Positions 19,690-28,624 are shown, counted from the first letter of the stretch. The stretch: DNA of 42,686 nucleotides from Methyloversatilis sp. (GCA_017984755.1 JAGNYW010000026.1:1-42686), one strand, 5' to 3'. The notes: a model not told the origin generated them from the letters alone. Made by a program: numbers and translations.

Positions 19690-19967
19690 GGTTTCTCCTG
19701 GCGTTGGACATGAACGTGAAAGAGGCGCAGGCGACAGACAGCACTAGCCCGAACCCATGAGTTGAGTCTGCAGGGGCTGTTTGACAGGGTTAAGTCGTTC
19801 CGGGCAGTTGTGCGTAGTTCCTTCGGACTATCGCGGAGAGGGTGGGCAGGCGCGCGTCGCAACGCGTCGCTGCGAACGACCGGGCAGGACGTGGCGGCGA
19901 GCCTTTCACGATGGGTAGCAGCGCATGCCACACTGGATGCCCATGAATTGAAAACTCCCCCCGCATC

Positions 19968-20591
19968 GTGCTCATCTTCGAACTGGTCGTCGTCGTCGTC
20001 GCACTGCTTGCCAGTCTGGCCATGCGCCCGTGGCGCATGCTCACCGGCTCGCTCGGGCCACCGTGGGCGGCGTCGCTGGTGTTGCTGTCGCTGCTCTGGG
20101 TGCTGCCGCAGATGCTGCCGTCGGGCATTTCGATACAGCTGTCCGGTGCCTGCCTGCTGGTGCTCATGTTCGGCTGGCCGCTGGCGGTGATCGAACTCGT
20201 GCTGATTGCCCTGGTGGTGCGTCTGCTCGGGGGACTGGGCTGGGCCGACGTGATGTCCCAGCTGGTGTGGATCGGCCTCGTGCCCGCGACCATCGCGCTG
20301 GTGCTGGGCGAGGCGCTGCGCAGGGCGCTGCCGCCGCACCCCTTCATCTACATCCTCGGCCGCGGCTTCATCGGCACGGCGGTCTGCATATTCCTTGCGG
20401 GCGCGGTGTATGAATGGGCTTATCACCTGCTCGGCGGCGTCGCGGTCGAACATGCGCTGGTCGCCCGTTGGCTGATGGCCTGGGGCGACGCCTTCATCAC
20501 CGGCATGCTGGTGTCGGTTTTCGTGGCGTTCGTGCCCGAGTGGCTGGCGACCTGGTCCGATCGGCGCTATCTCGAGCCGCCGCCAAAGTGA
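19968..20591 (+). CDS. COG3235-type integral membrane protein
   Basis: 207 residues, about six membrane helices. The GTG at 19968 is the only reasonable start because the frame closes at 19944. The pattern resembles COG3235 membrane proteins, sometimes annotated as energy-coupling-factor permease-like; 'HPFIYILGRGFIGTAV' and 'WLMAWGDAFITGMLVSVFVAF' fit that group. No ECF ATPase or cobalt or nickel genes are nearby, so transport of a metal or vitamin is only a possibility. It is transcribed against its neighbours and ends at a shared hairpin. Confidence 0.72.
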   Translation: MLIFELVVVVVALLASLAMRPWRMLTGSLGPPWAASLVLLSLLWVLPQMLPSGISIQLSGACLLVLMFGWPLAVIELVLIALVVRLLGGLGWADVMSQLVWIGLVPATIALVLGEALRRALPPHPFIYILGRGFIGTAVCIFLAGAVYEWAYHLLGGVAVEHALVARWLMAWGDAFITGMLVSVFVAFVPEWLATWSDRRYLEPPPK

Positions 20592-20626
20592 AAAAGCCCC
20601 CGCGCCGCTGGCGGCGAGGGGGCTTC
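20591..20626 (-). terminator. Terminator between convergent genes
   Basis: A long GC stem (AAGCCCCCGCGCCGC against GCGGCGAGGGGGCTT, one bulge) has a short TG loop. On the minus strand a five-T run follows it, so it ends the minus-strand esterase/phytase-like gene. It begins at the stop of the plus-strand membrane-protein gene and may act in both directions. Confidence 0.8.
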
Positions 20627-20651
20627 GACTGGCGATGCCTGCGACGGGGTC

Positions 20652-22211
20652 TCAGCAGATGAAGCGCCGAGCGCGGCGCCGCGCCGCTGCGCCGACCGCA
20701 AACAGGCCGGCCAGCATCAGGGCGTAGCTTTCCGGTTCCGGCACGGCTGCGATGGTCACGCGGTAGGCGAGGAACATGGTGTCGATGTCCTTGCCGTCGT
20801 TGTAGGCCGATCCCACCTGGAAGCCATCGGTGGTGGCGAAGTCGTTGTCGTTGGCGACGAACAGGAAGTAATCGTTCGGCCGGGTCGGGTCCAGCGTCGG
20901 CAGCAACACCAGCCCTTCCCATTTTTCCGACAGGTTGTCGAGGCCCGGCACCACGCCGTTCACCATGCCGAAGCGTGCCAGCTGCGCGTTGTCGTTGATG
21001 TCGAGGAAAGGCACGTACTGCGCCGGTGTGATGGCCGGGTTCAGCACGCCGCCCGGAGCGATGACCGACTCGAAGCTTTCGCCGAGGAGGTTGGTCGCGT
21101 CGCTGATGTCGATCACGTCGACCCGGCGCAGCTTCGATTCCTGCGTGCCCACTTCGAAACCGTTGCTGTCGCGCGGCAGGATCAGCACCTGGGTGTCGGA
21201 CACCGCAAGTATTTCGCTCTGCGCGGCGACCAGCGTGCTCGCGCCCTGCTGGAACTTCGGCAGCTGCACGGCGTATTCGCCGGTCAGCGCGATCTGGTCC
21301 AGGTTGCTGACGTCGTAGGTGAAAAGCCGCGTGTTGTTGCGCGTGGCAGCGTTGGCGAGGTCCTGGCGTGCGGCACTCTGCAGCGCAACGAACAGGGTCT
21401 TGCCGTCAGGCGACAGCGACAGGCCTTCGAAGCCCTGGTTGTTCGCACGACCGAAGCTCGGGTTGGCCGGGCTCGGCGCCGGCTGGCCGGCAGTGGCATT
21501 GTTCGAGCTGTAGTCGGTCACGCCGTTGCGCACGGGTCGCACCGAAGCAGCCACCGGCAGCGCACCCATGAATTCGCCGGCGGCCGAAAAGCGGTAGATC
21601 GACGGGCCGTATTCGTCGCTGATCAGGCGTGAGCCATCCGACAGCAGCACGATGCCTTCGGCGTCCAGACTGAGCTTGCCGTTGTAGGCCTGCGGCAATT
21701 CCGGCAGCAGGGACGTGGCCGCACGCGCGCCGCCGGTGGTCACGCCACCCGGCACCGGGTCGAGCCCGCTGAATGGTCGCGTACCGCCGCCGGACAGGGT
21801 TTCGTAGAGCAAGGTGGACTGCGTCAGCGTGAGGCCGATCTGGTTCTGGCCCAGGCTGCTGGCTCCTGCGGCGGCGGGCGTGAACTCGACCGCGATGCGG
21901 TTGATGCGCGCTGTGTAGTCGATGGTGCCGGCAACGTTGTAGCCGCGGTCGGGCGACGCGAAGAACGTACCGCTGTAGCTGTTGCCGTTGCGCACCCAGG
22001 ATGTCCGATCGGCCACCAGGCCGGAAATCGAGCCGAAGGTTTCACCGTGTTCGTCGCGCAGGTTGGCGGCCAGCCGGCCGACACCCACCAGTTCGTGCAG
22101 CGTGAAGGACGTGCCATTCACGACGGTCTGCGCAAACGAAACCTGCGCGCCGCCGAGCAGCAATGCGCCCGCGAACGTCAGGCGGGACAGGTGCATCAGG
22201 GAATTTTTCAT
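20652..22211 (-). CDS. Esterase/phytase-like protein with PEP-CTERM anchor
   Basis: 519 residues from the ATG at 22211, which follows GGAGGT; a longer reading from 22232 is less likely. A signal peptide (LTFAGALLLGGAQVSFAQ) precedes a domain of the 'esterase-like activity of phytase' family (PF13449 type). Its marks are FGSISGLVADR, FASPDRGYN, LDAEGIVLLSDGSRLISDEYGPSIYRF and NQGFEGLSLSPDGKTLFVALQSA. The C-terminus is a PEP-CTERM signal (VPEPESYALMLAGLFAVGAAARRR). The family is associated with phosphoester hydrolysis. Its setting between PhoX-family genes supports extracellular organic-phosphate scavenging, here probably surface-anchored. Confidence 0.88.
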   Translation of the reverse strand: MKNSLMHLSRLTFAGALLLGGAQVSFAQTVVNGTSFTLHELVGVGRLAANLRDEHGETFGSISGLVADRTSWVRNGNSYSGTFFASPDRGYNVAGTIDYTARINRIAVEFTPAAAGASSLGQNQIGLTLTQSTLLYETLSGGGTRPFSGLDPVPGGVTTGGARAATSLLPELPQAYNGKLSLDAEGIVLLSDGSRLISDEYGPSIYRFSAAGEFMGALPVAASVRPVRNGVTDYSSNNATAGQPAPSPANPSFGRANNQGFEGLSLSPDGKTLFVALQSAARQDLANAATRNNTRLFTYDVSNLDQIALTGEYAVQLPKFQQGASTLVAAQSEILAVSDTQVLILPRDSNGFEVGTQESKLRRVDVIDISDATNLLGESFESVIAPGGVLNPAITPAQYVPFLDINDNAQLARFGMVNGVVPGLDNLSEKWEGLVLLPTLDPTRPNDYFLFVANDNDFATTDGFQVGSAYNDGKDIDTMFLAYRVTIAAVPEPESYALMLAGLFAVGAAARRRARRFIC

Positions 22212-22299
22212 GTGACCTCCGGCGGGCTGCACCGTTTTAGTTGTTGATGAGCAGCCGAGTGTGCGTACACCGCATTACAGAACAGTGACGTCGGGATGA

Positions 22300-22333
22300 C
22301 ACCGGGCAGACTCCTCTCGGTGTCTGCCCGGTG
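22300..22333 (-). terminator. Strong hairpin after PEP-CTERM gene, terminator-like
   Basis: A 12-bp perfect stem (22300-22311 with 22322-22333) has a ten-base loop, seven bases beyond the stop of the minus-strand gene. No T-run follows, so termination may be partial; it could also set relative expression of the downstream esterase-like gene. Confidence 0.5.
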
Positions 22334-22339
22334 CCACGT

Positions 22340-22909
22340 TCAGCCGCGACGACGTGCAGCAGATCCGACCAGCGCGAGACCGGCCAGAAGCATGGCGTAC
22401 TCGGCTGGCTCCGGCACCGACGCGGTGATCGTCAGCGACACCGGTCCGGTGGCGCCCGCGAGATCGATGGCGAAATCGCTGCCGGTACCGTCGAGAAACC
22501 AGTCACCGATGTAGGCCTCGACATACTCGGGGCCGGCAAAGCTCACCGATGCCAGTGCGCTGTTGCCGGACACGGTGGCGATCGTGCCGAAGGTACCGGC
22601 TGCGCTGCCCAGCGTGGTGAAGGTCGCGCCCTGCAGGGCGAAGGTGATGCGCTCGAAGCCTTCGCCGATCAGGTTCTTCAGCGCGGCATTGAAGGCCAGG
22701 CTCGCCGGGTCACCTGCATCGGCAGTGATGCCGAGCGTGACCGGCAGCGTGTTCTTCAGACCGAAATCGACCGACAGCATGCCCGGCAGGCTGAAACTGC
22801 TGTCTACATCGTTGCCGTTGGCGTCGACGACATCGACGGTGAAGGCGTGTGCCGGCAGCGAGACGAAAGCTGCCAGCAGGGCGGCAGCTGAGAAGGTGTG
22901 CAGTTTCAT
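22340..22909 (-). CDS. PEP-CTERM sorting-domain protein
   Basis: 189 residues. The signal peptide is KLHTFSAAALLAAFVSLPAHA. The C-terminal sorting signal is VPEPAEYAMLLAGLALVGSAARRRG. The mature domain is beta-rich and Gly/Ala/Thr-rich, with no catalytic motif I recognise. It starts 28 bases after the stop of a PhoX-family gene on the same strand. This is the same PhoX then PEP-CTERM order as at 19689-16897, although the two PEP-CTERM proteins are not obviously similar outside the sorting signal. Confidence 0.86.
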   Translation of the reverse strand: MKLHTFSAAALLAAFVSLPAHAFTVDVVDANGNDVDSSFSLPGMLSVDFGLKNTLPVTLGITADAGDPASLAFNAALKNLIGEGFERITFALQGATFTTLGSAAGTFGTIATVSGNSALASVSFAGPEYVEAYIGDWFLDGTGSDFAIDLAGATGPVSLTITASVPEPAEYAMLLAGLALVGSAARRRG

Positions 22910-22937
22910 GGCGAGGTGTCCTGTGTGAAGCCGGCGA

Positions 22938-24599
22938 TCAGAGGTTGCCGCGCGCCCACGGGCCGGTGATGGCGACCGTGATGCCGGGGCGATAGATGTT
23001 CACGAACAGCACGCGGCCGGTCGGATCGAAGCAGGCGCCGGCGAATTCGGTGCCGCGGTAGTCGCCGGCGGCGACTTGCTTGCCGGCCGCACCGATCTGC
23101 GCGGCATCCAGCACGGTATTGTGCTTGCCGAAGATGAAGGCCTCGCCCGCCGCGTTGAGTCCGAGCAGGCGGGCGCCGGTACCGAAGGCATCGGTCGAGC
23201 CGCCGCCGTCCTCGCACAGCACGATGCCGCCACGCGGGCTGACGGTGATGTTGTCCGGGTTGTTGCCGACCGTCTGATCGCCGCTGACGAAAATGGCGCG
23301 CAGGCGCATCGTCGACAGCGTCAGTTCCCATACGCAACCTTCGCCCTGACCCGGGCGACCGCGGCTATCCACACCAGCGGCCGTGTCGATCATGAACATC
23401 TTGCCGCCGGCGTACCAGATGCCCTCGCCGCGACTCATGCGGGCACAGCCCTGGCTGCGTGCCTGGAACGTCGGCCCTGCCATGAAGGCAAGGCTGACGC
23501 CGCCCGGCTGACCGACCACGACGACGGGCGACGCATCGGGGTCGGCGATGTCCACCCATTCCAGTTCGTATTCGTCGCCGATGTCGGGATTGAGCAGGCC
23601 GACATCGTTGACTTGTTCCAGCGTGGCCGCTGCGGCCTTGCGCACAATGGTCTTCACGCGCGCCGCCTGCAGCGTTCCGCCGTTGTGCAGGCTGCCCGGT
23701 TCGCCGCTGGTGTCGACCGGCACGTAGCGGAAGAAGCTCGCCACATTGCGGTTGTCTTCGGTTTCATAGACATAGCCGGTGGTCGGGTCGACCGCCACCG
23801 CTTCATGCACGAAGCGGCCCATGCCGACGATGGGGTCGGCGATCGAGTCCGCCGGATCGGCGCCGACTTCGAATACATAACCGTGCTTCTTGCCGCCGAT
23901 CAGCGAAAAGTCGAACACAGTCTCTTCGCAGGTAAGCCATGTGCCCCACGGGGTCGCCCCGCCGGCACAGTTGCCCAGGGTACCGCCGAGCGACGACTCG
24001 GCTCCGGCCCACTTGTTGTCGCGGAACAGCAGGTTGGTCGTACCGCCCGCGGCAAAGCCGTCAAACGGCAGTGGCGCAGGCCCGGCCGGGTTGGTCTGCA
24101 CGGCGAATCCGCCTGCGCCGTTGCTGCCGATGCGGATGGGCACGCTGCCGTAGTAGGTGGTGATGATGCCGTTCACGCGGGTCGTGGAGTAGTTCTGCGG
24201 CGCATTGATCGCGCCATCCAGCGTGGTGGCGACGCCGAGTTCGTGATTGCGTACCAGCACCAGTTCGGTGCTGCGGCCGACGCGTCGCGATGTCACCACA
24301 CCCATGCCGTCCGGCAGATCCGGTGTGGCACGGCCGTCGTCCATCGCATCACCTGTCCAGCCGAACGAACGGTAGGTGAAGCCACGCGGCAACTGCAGCA
24401 GGGGCAGGCCGGTGGTCAGATCGTTGACCGGGGCAATCAGGCCGTAGGGCGACAGCGCCGAAACGGTCTGCTTGCCGGTGGCGGCCAGCGCGTTGCTGGC
24501 GTACAGCGCACTCATCACGCCGGTGAAGCTGCTGGCAGCCGCCGCACCGGAACCCTTGAGCATCAGGCGACGGGCTGGAGAGAATGGAGAGGACGACAT
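22938..24599 (-). CDS. PhoX-family phosphatase
   Basis: 553 residues from the ATG at 24599, preceded by AAGGAACTCC. The N-terminus carries a Tat-like signal (ARRLMLKGSGAAAASSFTG). PhoX/DUF839 blocks include LVLVRNHELG, the core NCAGGATPWGTWLTCEET, HGYVFEVGADP, GMGRFVHEAVAVDP and 'DNITVSPRGGIVLCEDGGG'. It is shorter than the other PhoX paralogue in this window (684 residues) and diverged from it, so it may have another phosphoester substrate. It leads a three-gene run with two PEP-CTERM proteins. Confidence 0.9.
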   Translation of the reverse strand: MSSSPFSPARRLMLKGSGAAAASSFTGVMSALYASNALAATGKQTVSALSPYGLIAPVNDLTTGLPLLQLPRGFTYRSFGWTGDAMDDGRATPDLPDGMGVVTSRRVGRSTELVLVRNHELGVATTLDGAINAPQNYSTTRVNGIITTYYGSVPIRIGSNGAGGFAVQTNPAGPAPLPFDGFAAGGTTNLLFRDNKWAGAESSLGGTLGNCAGGATPWGTWLTCEETVFDFSLIGGKKHGYVFEVGADPADSIADPIVGMGRFVHEAVAVDPTTGYVYETEDNRNVASFFRYVPVDTSGEPGSLHNGGTLQAARVKTIVRKAAAATLEQVNDVGLLNPDIGDEYELEWVDIADPDASPVVVVGQPGGVSLAFMAGPTFQARSQGCARMSRGEGIWYAGGKMFMIDTAAGVDSRGRPGQGEGCVWELTLSTMRLRAIFVSGDQTVGNNPDNITVSPRGGIVLCEDGGGSTDAFGTGARLLGLNAAGEAFIFGKHNTVLDAAQIGAAGKQVAAGDYRGTEFAGACFDPTGRVLFVNIYRPGITVAITGPWARGNL

Positions 24600-24809
24600 C
24601 TGGAGTTCCTTTTTTCCGGATATGCCGCGCGGACGATCCGGGCGCATATTTCATCGAATCGTGCGCGCGCGCTGTTTCAGATGTCTTAAGGAGAGGAAGG
24701 GCGTCGATGAGCCGATCGGATCATGCGGAATGCGTGCTGGAAGGGTGTCTGGCCAGAGATCGACCGGCGCCCGTGCTTGCGTCGAGTGTTCGAGCGATGG
24801 GGGCGGGGT

Positions 24810-24856
24810 GGGTGCGCGGAGTCGCGCACCCGATGAGGCGGGACGAGCGTCCCGCC
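24810..24856. repeat. Two adjacent hairpins
   Basis: GGGTGCGCG...CGCGCACCC (9-bp stem, 24810-24831) is followed six bases later by GGCGGGAC...GTCCCGCC (8-bp stem, 24837-24856). They lie 3' of the small minus-strand gene at 24870, where they could end its transcript, and upstream of the PhoX-family gene at 24599. There is no T-run on either strand. Confidence 0.5.
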
Positions 24857-24869
24857 CGGAATCCCGGAT

Positions 24870-25121
24870 TTACTGCTGGTAGGCGATCTCGATGTCGGTG
24901 TCGAGTTCGGTCACGCAATCCAGCACCCGGGTGGTCAGTGCCTGGTCATCGTCGCTCCACAGCGCTTCGGGGTCGTCCTCGCGCGTCGACAGCGGGGTGA
25001 TGTCGAAGTCGACGAACTGGTCGCCGACCTTGAGTACCGTGACGCCCGATGCATGGTCGACGAGTGTCCATTCATCCGGCACCTGCAGTTCGACGGTGAG
25101 GTGTACGGTAAGTGTTTTCAT
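24870..25121 (-). CDS. Hypothetical protein, 83 residues
   Basis: I do not recognise a family. The start at 25121 follows GGAGAG; an extension to 25160 is possible but lacks a site. The protein is acidic, with alternating hydrophobic residues in the first half (KTLTVHLTVELQVPDEW) suggesting beta strands, and an acidic second half. There is no signal peptide and no membrane segment, so it is likely cytoplasmic. Codon use matches its neighbours, which supports it as a real gene. Confidence 0.65.
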   Translation of the reverse strand: MKTLTVHLTVELQVPDEWTLVDHASGVTVLKVGDQFVDFDITPLSTREDDPEALWSDDDQALTTRVLDCVTELDTDIEIAYQQ

Positions 25122-25280
25122 TGCGCTCTCCAGTTGATGTGGCCGAACTGTAGCGCGCATGAGGGGTGGCGGGGCGATCTGCGGGCAGAGAACCCTTCCC
25201 GGCCACGATGCGGCATCGACAAGCCGGGCGCCGATGGCGCAATATCCGGCGCCTTCTGCATCTTCTTCGGGGTCTCATGC

Positions 25281-25940
25281 ATGTCCGTCAATCTGATCGA
25301 GCTCGAGTCGGGCGAAGCGCCCGCCGCCACCGTCATCGTGCTGCATGGTCTGGGCGCCGATGGCAACGACTTCGTGCCGGTCTGCCGTGCGCTCGATCTG
25401 GACGCCGTCGGTCCGGTGCGCTTCCTGCTGCCCGATGCGCCCGAGCGTCCGGTGACGCGCAACGGCGGCTATGTGATGCGGGCGTGGTTCGACGTGTTCG
25501 CGCCGGGCTCCGGCATCGACGACGAAGCCGGCATCCGCGCGTCACGGAACATCGTCGAAGCCCTCATCGCGCGTGAGGTGACGCGCGGAGTACCGGCTTC
25601 GCGCATCGTATTGATGGGCTTTTCGCAGGGTTGTGCGCTGGCACTGGTGTCGGGCCTGCGTCACGCCGAACGTCTGGCCGGCATCGCCGGCCTGTCCGGC
25701 TATCTGCCGCTGGCAGCCCGCACGGCCGCCGAGCGCAGCCCGGCCAACCGCGATGTGCCGGTCTTTCTGGCGCACGGCATGCAGGATGGCGTGGTCGACA
25801 TCGAACGTGCGCTGGCGGCACGCAGCGTGCTGGATGACCTGTCGATATCGTACGACTGGCACACCTACGACATGGACCACGAAGTCTGTCCGGACGAGAT
25901 CGCGGATCTCAATCGCTGGCTGCTGCGGGTGCTGGCCTGA
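25281..25940 (+). CDS. Carboxylesterase/phospholipase-type alpha/beta hydrolase
   Basis: 219 residues from the ATG at 25281, the normal size for the EstB/YpfH-like group; a longer frame from 25053 crosses noncoding sequence. Catalytic triad: Ser115 in GFSQG, Asp169 in HGMQDG and His200 in DMDHEV. The oxyanion segment is LHGLGADGNDF. The enzyme hydrolyses short-chain esters or lysophospholipids in the cytoplasm; its natural substrate is not clear. Confidence 0.92.
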   Translation: MSVNLIELESGEAPAATVIVLHGLGADGNDFVPVCRALDLDAVGPVRFLLPDAPERPVTRNGGYVMRAWFDVFAPGSGIDDEAGIRASRNIVEALIAREVTRGVPASRIVLMGFSQGCALALVSGLRHAERLAGIAGLSGYLPLAARTAAERSPANRDVPVFLAHGMQDGVVDIERALAARSVLDDLSISYDWHTYDMDHEVCPDEIADLNRWLLRVLA

Positions 25941-25977
25941 CGACGAGGAACCTCCGCGCAACGCGACGATGACGCGA

Positions 25978-26586
25978 TCAATCCGGGCTCTGCTTGCGAG
26001 TCGCCAGCAATTGCGCGAGTTCGACCGCCGAGCGCACGCCCATCTTGTCGAAGATGCGTGCGCGATGCACTTCCACGGTACGCATGGTGACGCCGAGGTC
26101 CATGGCGATCACCTTGTTCATCTGGCCGGCAAGCACACGTTCCATGACTTCCAGTTCGCGGCCCGTGAGCTGGGCGATGCGCTCGTCCACCTGCCGGTGT
26201 GCGGCCGTCACCGCGGTCTGCCGCTGATGGATGGCGAGTGCCGCCAGCGCCCGGTCCACCAGTTCGTTGTCGTTGAAGGGCTTTTCGACGAAGTCGAAGG
26301 CGCCCTGCTTGAGCGCGGCCACGGCCATCGGTACATCACCGTGACCGGTCAGGAAGATGGCCGGCTGGTCGTGGCCGCGCTCGCGCAGCCAGCCGAACAG
26401 CTCAAGCCCGCTCATGCCTGCCATGCGGATGTCCAGCACCAGACAGCCGCAGCGGCTGATCTCGTCACTCGCGATCAGCGCCTCGGCGGACGCCCACAGG
26501 CGCACCGCATGGCCGCGTGAACGGAACAGCCAGCCCAGGGCATCGCGGATTGCGTCGTCGTCATCGACGATGAATATCTGGCTCAT
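25978..26586 (-). CDS. FixJ/NarL-type response regulator
   Basis: 202 residues from the ATG at 26586. The receiver domain has acidic residues DDDD at 8-11, phosphoacceptor Asp52 (LVLDIRM), the TGHGD switch region and the KPF Lys. A LuxR-type helix-turn-helix at ~135-195 (LTGRELEVMERVLAGQMNKVIAMDLGVTMRTVEVHRARIFDKMG, in short segments) makes it a FixJ/TtrR/DctR-like activator. It starts one base after the stop of the histidine kinase gene, so the pair is cotranscribed. The divergent TRAP transporter is the probable target. Confidence 0.94.
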   Translation of the reverse strand: MSQIFIVDDDDAIRDALGWLFRSRGHAVRLWASAEALIASDEISRCGCLVLDIRMAGMSGLELFGWLRERGHDQPAIFLTGHGDVPMAVAALKQGAFDFVEKPFNDNELVDRALAALAIHQRQTAVTAAHRQVDERIAQLTGRELEVMERVLAGQMNKVIAMDLGVTMRTVEVHRARIFDKMGVRSAVELAQLLATRKQSPD

Positions 26587-26587
26587 G

Positions 26588-28528
26588 TCATTGTCCTCCC
26601 GCCGGCAGCCGGAGTATGAACACGGTGCCACCGCCCTCCGCGGCCTCGAACCACAGCCGGCCCTGATGCTGTTCGACGATGGAGCGGCAGATGTTCAGGC
26701 CCATTCCCATGCCGTCGGGTTTTGTGGTGAAAAAGGGGGCGAACAGCTTTTCCGCGATTTCCGGTGCGATGCCCTGACCGTTGTCGAGCACGGTGACCTG
26801 TACATCGTCGCCATCGACGCCGGTCCGGATCAGCAGCAGGCGCTTTTCCGCCGAACTGCCGGCCATCGCGTCCATGCCGTTGCGGATCAGGTTCAGCAGC
26901 ACCTGTTCGATCATCACGCGGTCTGCCTGGATATCGGGCAGGGCGCCGGCCAGCGCGGTGCTGATGTGTATGTTGCGTTTGCGTGCATCCGCCTCGATCA
27001 GCGCGACGGCATCCTCGACGATGCCGTTCAGCGAGCAGGTGACGCGTTGCGGCTCGGAGCGACGCACGAACTCATGCACGCGGCGGATGATGGTGCCGGC
27101 ACGGCGCGCCTGCATGTTCAACTTCGACAGCGGTTCCTTCAGGTCGCACAGCGTGCCCTGACCGCCTTCCACCATGTTCAGGCAGGCCGTGCTGTAGCTC
27201 GAAATGGCAGACAGTGGCTGATTCAGTTCGTGTGCCAGGGTCGAAGCCATTTCGCCCATGGTGATCAGCCGGCCGGTGAACTGCAGCTGTTCCTGCTGCT
27301 GCCGGTAAAGTTCTTCCGCCTGCTTGCGCTCGGTGATGTCGAGCACCGAGCTCATCCAGCCCACGTGACGGCCGTCGGCATCGATCAGCGGTGCCTCGGA
27401 TATGAGTACGTCGAAGCGCTCGCCGCTGCGCCGCACGAACTTCAGTTCGAGACCGCCGTGCGCTGTCGCGCTGCCGGCGAGTATGCCGTCGTGCAGTGCG
27501 CGGATGTGCTCGGCCTCTTCCGGCGCCCAATAGGGCATGGGCGGGCGCATGTCCATAAGTTCTTCCGCCGTCCAGCCGACCATGCGGCAGAACGCCGGAT
27601 TGACGTGCGTGATGCGGCCACTGAGGTCGCGCGCGCGCAGACCGATGATGAGCGAGTTCTCCATCGCGCTGCGGAATGTGTGCTCCTCGCGCAGTGCCTG
27701 CTCGGCCGCCAGACGTCGCGCCAGGTGACGCCGCAGTGCCCACAGGCTCCACAGCATCATGAGCGCGAGCCCCACGATGGTGCCCCCCAGCAGTGCCGGC
27801 AGCAGGCGCGTTTCACCGCGATAGGCGTTGACCCGCAGGTGGAGGCCGTTGCCGGGCGGGTCCAGCGCCAGCGAATAGTTGAGGTCTTCGTTGTGGGCGG
27901 CGATCGTGGATTTGCTTGCCAGCACCTTTTCCGTATGGTCGATCACGTCCAGCTTGTAGCGCTCGGCGAACCACCAGGGCACAGACTGCGCCAGCATCTG
28001 GCTGATCGAATAGGTGCCGCGCATCCATCCGGCGTTGTCGCCGAGCGGAACGAGCACGTCGAACAGGACATCCTGCCCGTCGACGCTGTAGGGCGTCAGA
28101 TACACGGCCCGCCCCAGTTGTCGGGCCAGCCGTGCGCGGGCCGACAGCTCGCCGTCGGACGGATCGAGTGCCGGCAGCGCATCGATGCGCAGCAGGCCAT
28201 GACCGTTGCTGATCAGCGAGCGCTTGCGCAACTCGATATCCTGCTGCGTGAGCCGCCGGTCCGTCGCCTCCTGCCCGATGCGGGCGATCTGTTCGGCATT
28301 GCGGTCGAGGTGAAAGCGCAGATCCTGCTCCATCCACAGCACGTCGCTGATCATCGTGGCGCGCTGTTCCTCCAGATCGTTGCGGTGCAACCACCAGACG
28401 AAAGCCGCGATGGTGGCCAGGAAGAGCACGACGGCGACGCGCGGCAGCATCCAGTACCAGCCCGCACCGGCAGGGACCGCGGGCAAGCTGGCCGCAGGTG
28501 ACGGCAAGGTTCGACTTTCCATGTTCAT
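26588..28528 (-). CDS. PAS-containing sensor histidine kinase (DctS-like)
   Basis: 646 residues. Two membrane helices (~26-48 and ~252-275) flank a periplasmic sensor region of ~200 residues of the DctB/DctS kind. A PAS domain follows at ~285-410 (SLIIGLRARDLSGRITHVNPAFCRMVGW). His433 in LAHELNQPLSAI is the phosphorylated residue, and the ATP-binding domain has LLNLIRNGMDAM, DNGQGI and GMGLNICRSIV. It is divergent from dctP with ~180 bases between, the usual arrangement for a kinase that senses the TRAP substrate, probably a C4-dicarboxylate or related organic acid (inference). Confidence 0.93.
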   Translation of the reverse strand: MNMESRTLPSPAASLPAVPAGAGWYWMLPRVAVVLFLATIAAFVWWLHRNDLEEQRATMISDVLWMEQDLRFHLDRNAEQIARIGQEATDRRLTQQDIELRKRSLISNGHGLLRIDALPALDPSDGELSARARLARQLGRAVYLTPYSVDGQDVLFDVLVPLGDNAGWMRGTYSISQMLAQSVPWWFAERYKLDVIDHTEKVLASKSTIAAHNEDLNYSLALDPPGNGLHLRVNAYRGETRLLPALLGGTIVGLALMMLWSLWALRRHLARRLAAEQALREEHTFRSAMENSLIIGLRARDLSGRITHVNPAFCRMVGWTAEELMDMRPPMPYWAPEEAEHIRALHDGILAGSATAHGGLELKFVRRSGERFDVLISEAPLIDADGRHVGWMSSVLDITERKQAEELYRQQQEQLQFTGRLITMGEMASTLAHELNQPLSAISSYSTACLNMVEGGQGTLCDLKEPLSKLNMQARRAGTIIRRVHEFVRRSEPQRVTCSLNGIVEDAVALIEADARKRNIHISTALAGALPDIQADRVMIEQVLLNLIRNGMDAMAGSSAEKRLLLIRTGVDGDDVQVTVLDNGQGIAPEIAEKLFAPFFTTKPDGMGMGLNICRSIVEQHQGRLWFEAAEGGGTVFILRLPAGGQ

Positions 28529-28585
28529 GGTCGCCAGGCAGGTTCCGGACGTCGATCATAAGATGCTGCGGGGCGGCCCGGACTT

Positions 28586-28624
28586 CGGATATCCACAGCC
28601 GTCTGCCGGTTGCGGATATCCACA
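28586..28624. promoter_or_regulatory. Tandem 12-bp repeats with GGATATCC palindromes
   Basis: CGGATATCCACA occurs at 28586-28597 and again, identically, at 28613-28624, 27 bases apart. Each contains the perfect palindrome GGATATCC. They lie in the middle of the divergent interval between the kinase gene and dctP. This is where a response-regulator dimer pair would be expected to bind to activate the transporter. The binding protein is inferred. Confidence 0.6.

Noticed and set aside
19724-19800. Possible Pho box (CTGTCAA or CTGTCTG on the minus strand) upstream of the first PhoX gene
   Set aside because: Only single half-site matches; no second repeat at the required 11-base spacing, and nothing comparable before the second PhoX gene.
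26357-28501. Very long open frame (714 codons) on the plus strand opposite the histidine kinase
   Set aside because: It is an antisense shadow in high-GC DNA; the kinase on the other strand has all catalytic motifs and this frame has no family features. The same holds for long antisense frames at 6478-8469, 17569-18957, 28662-30452 and 35496-37349.
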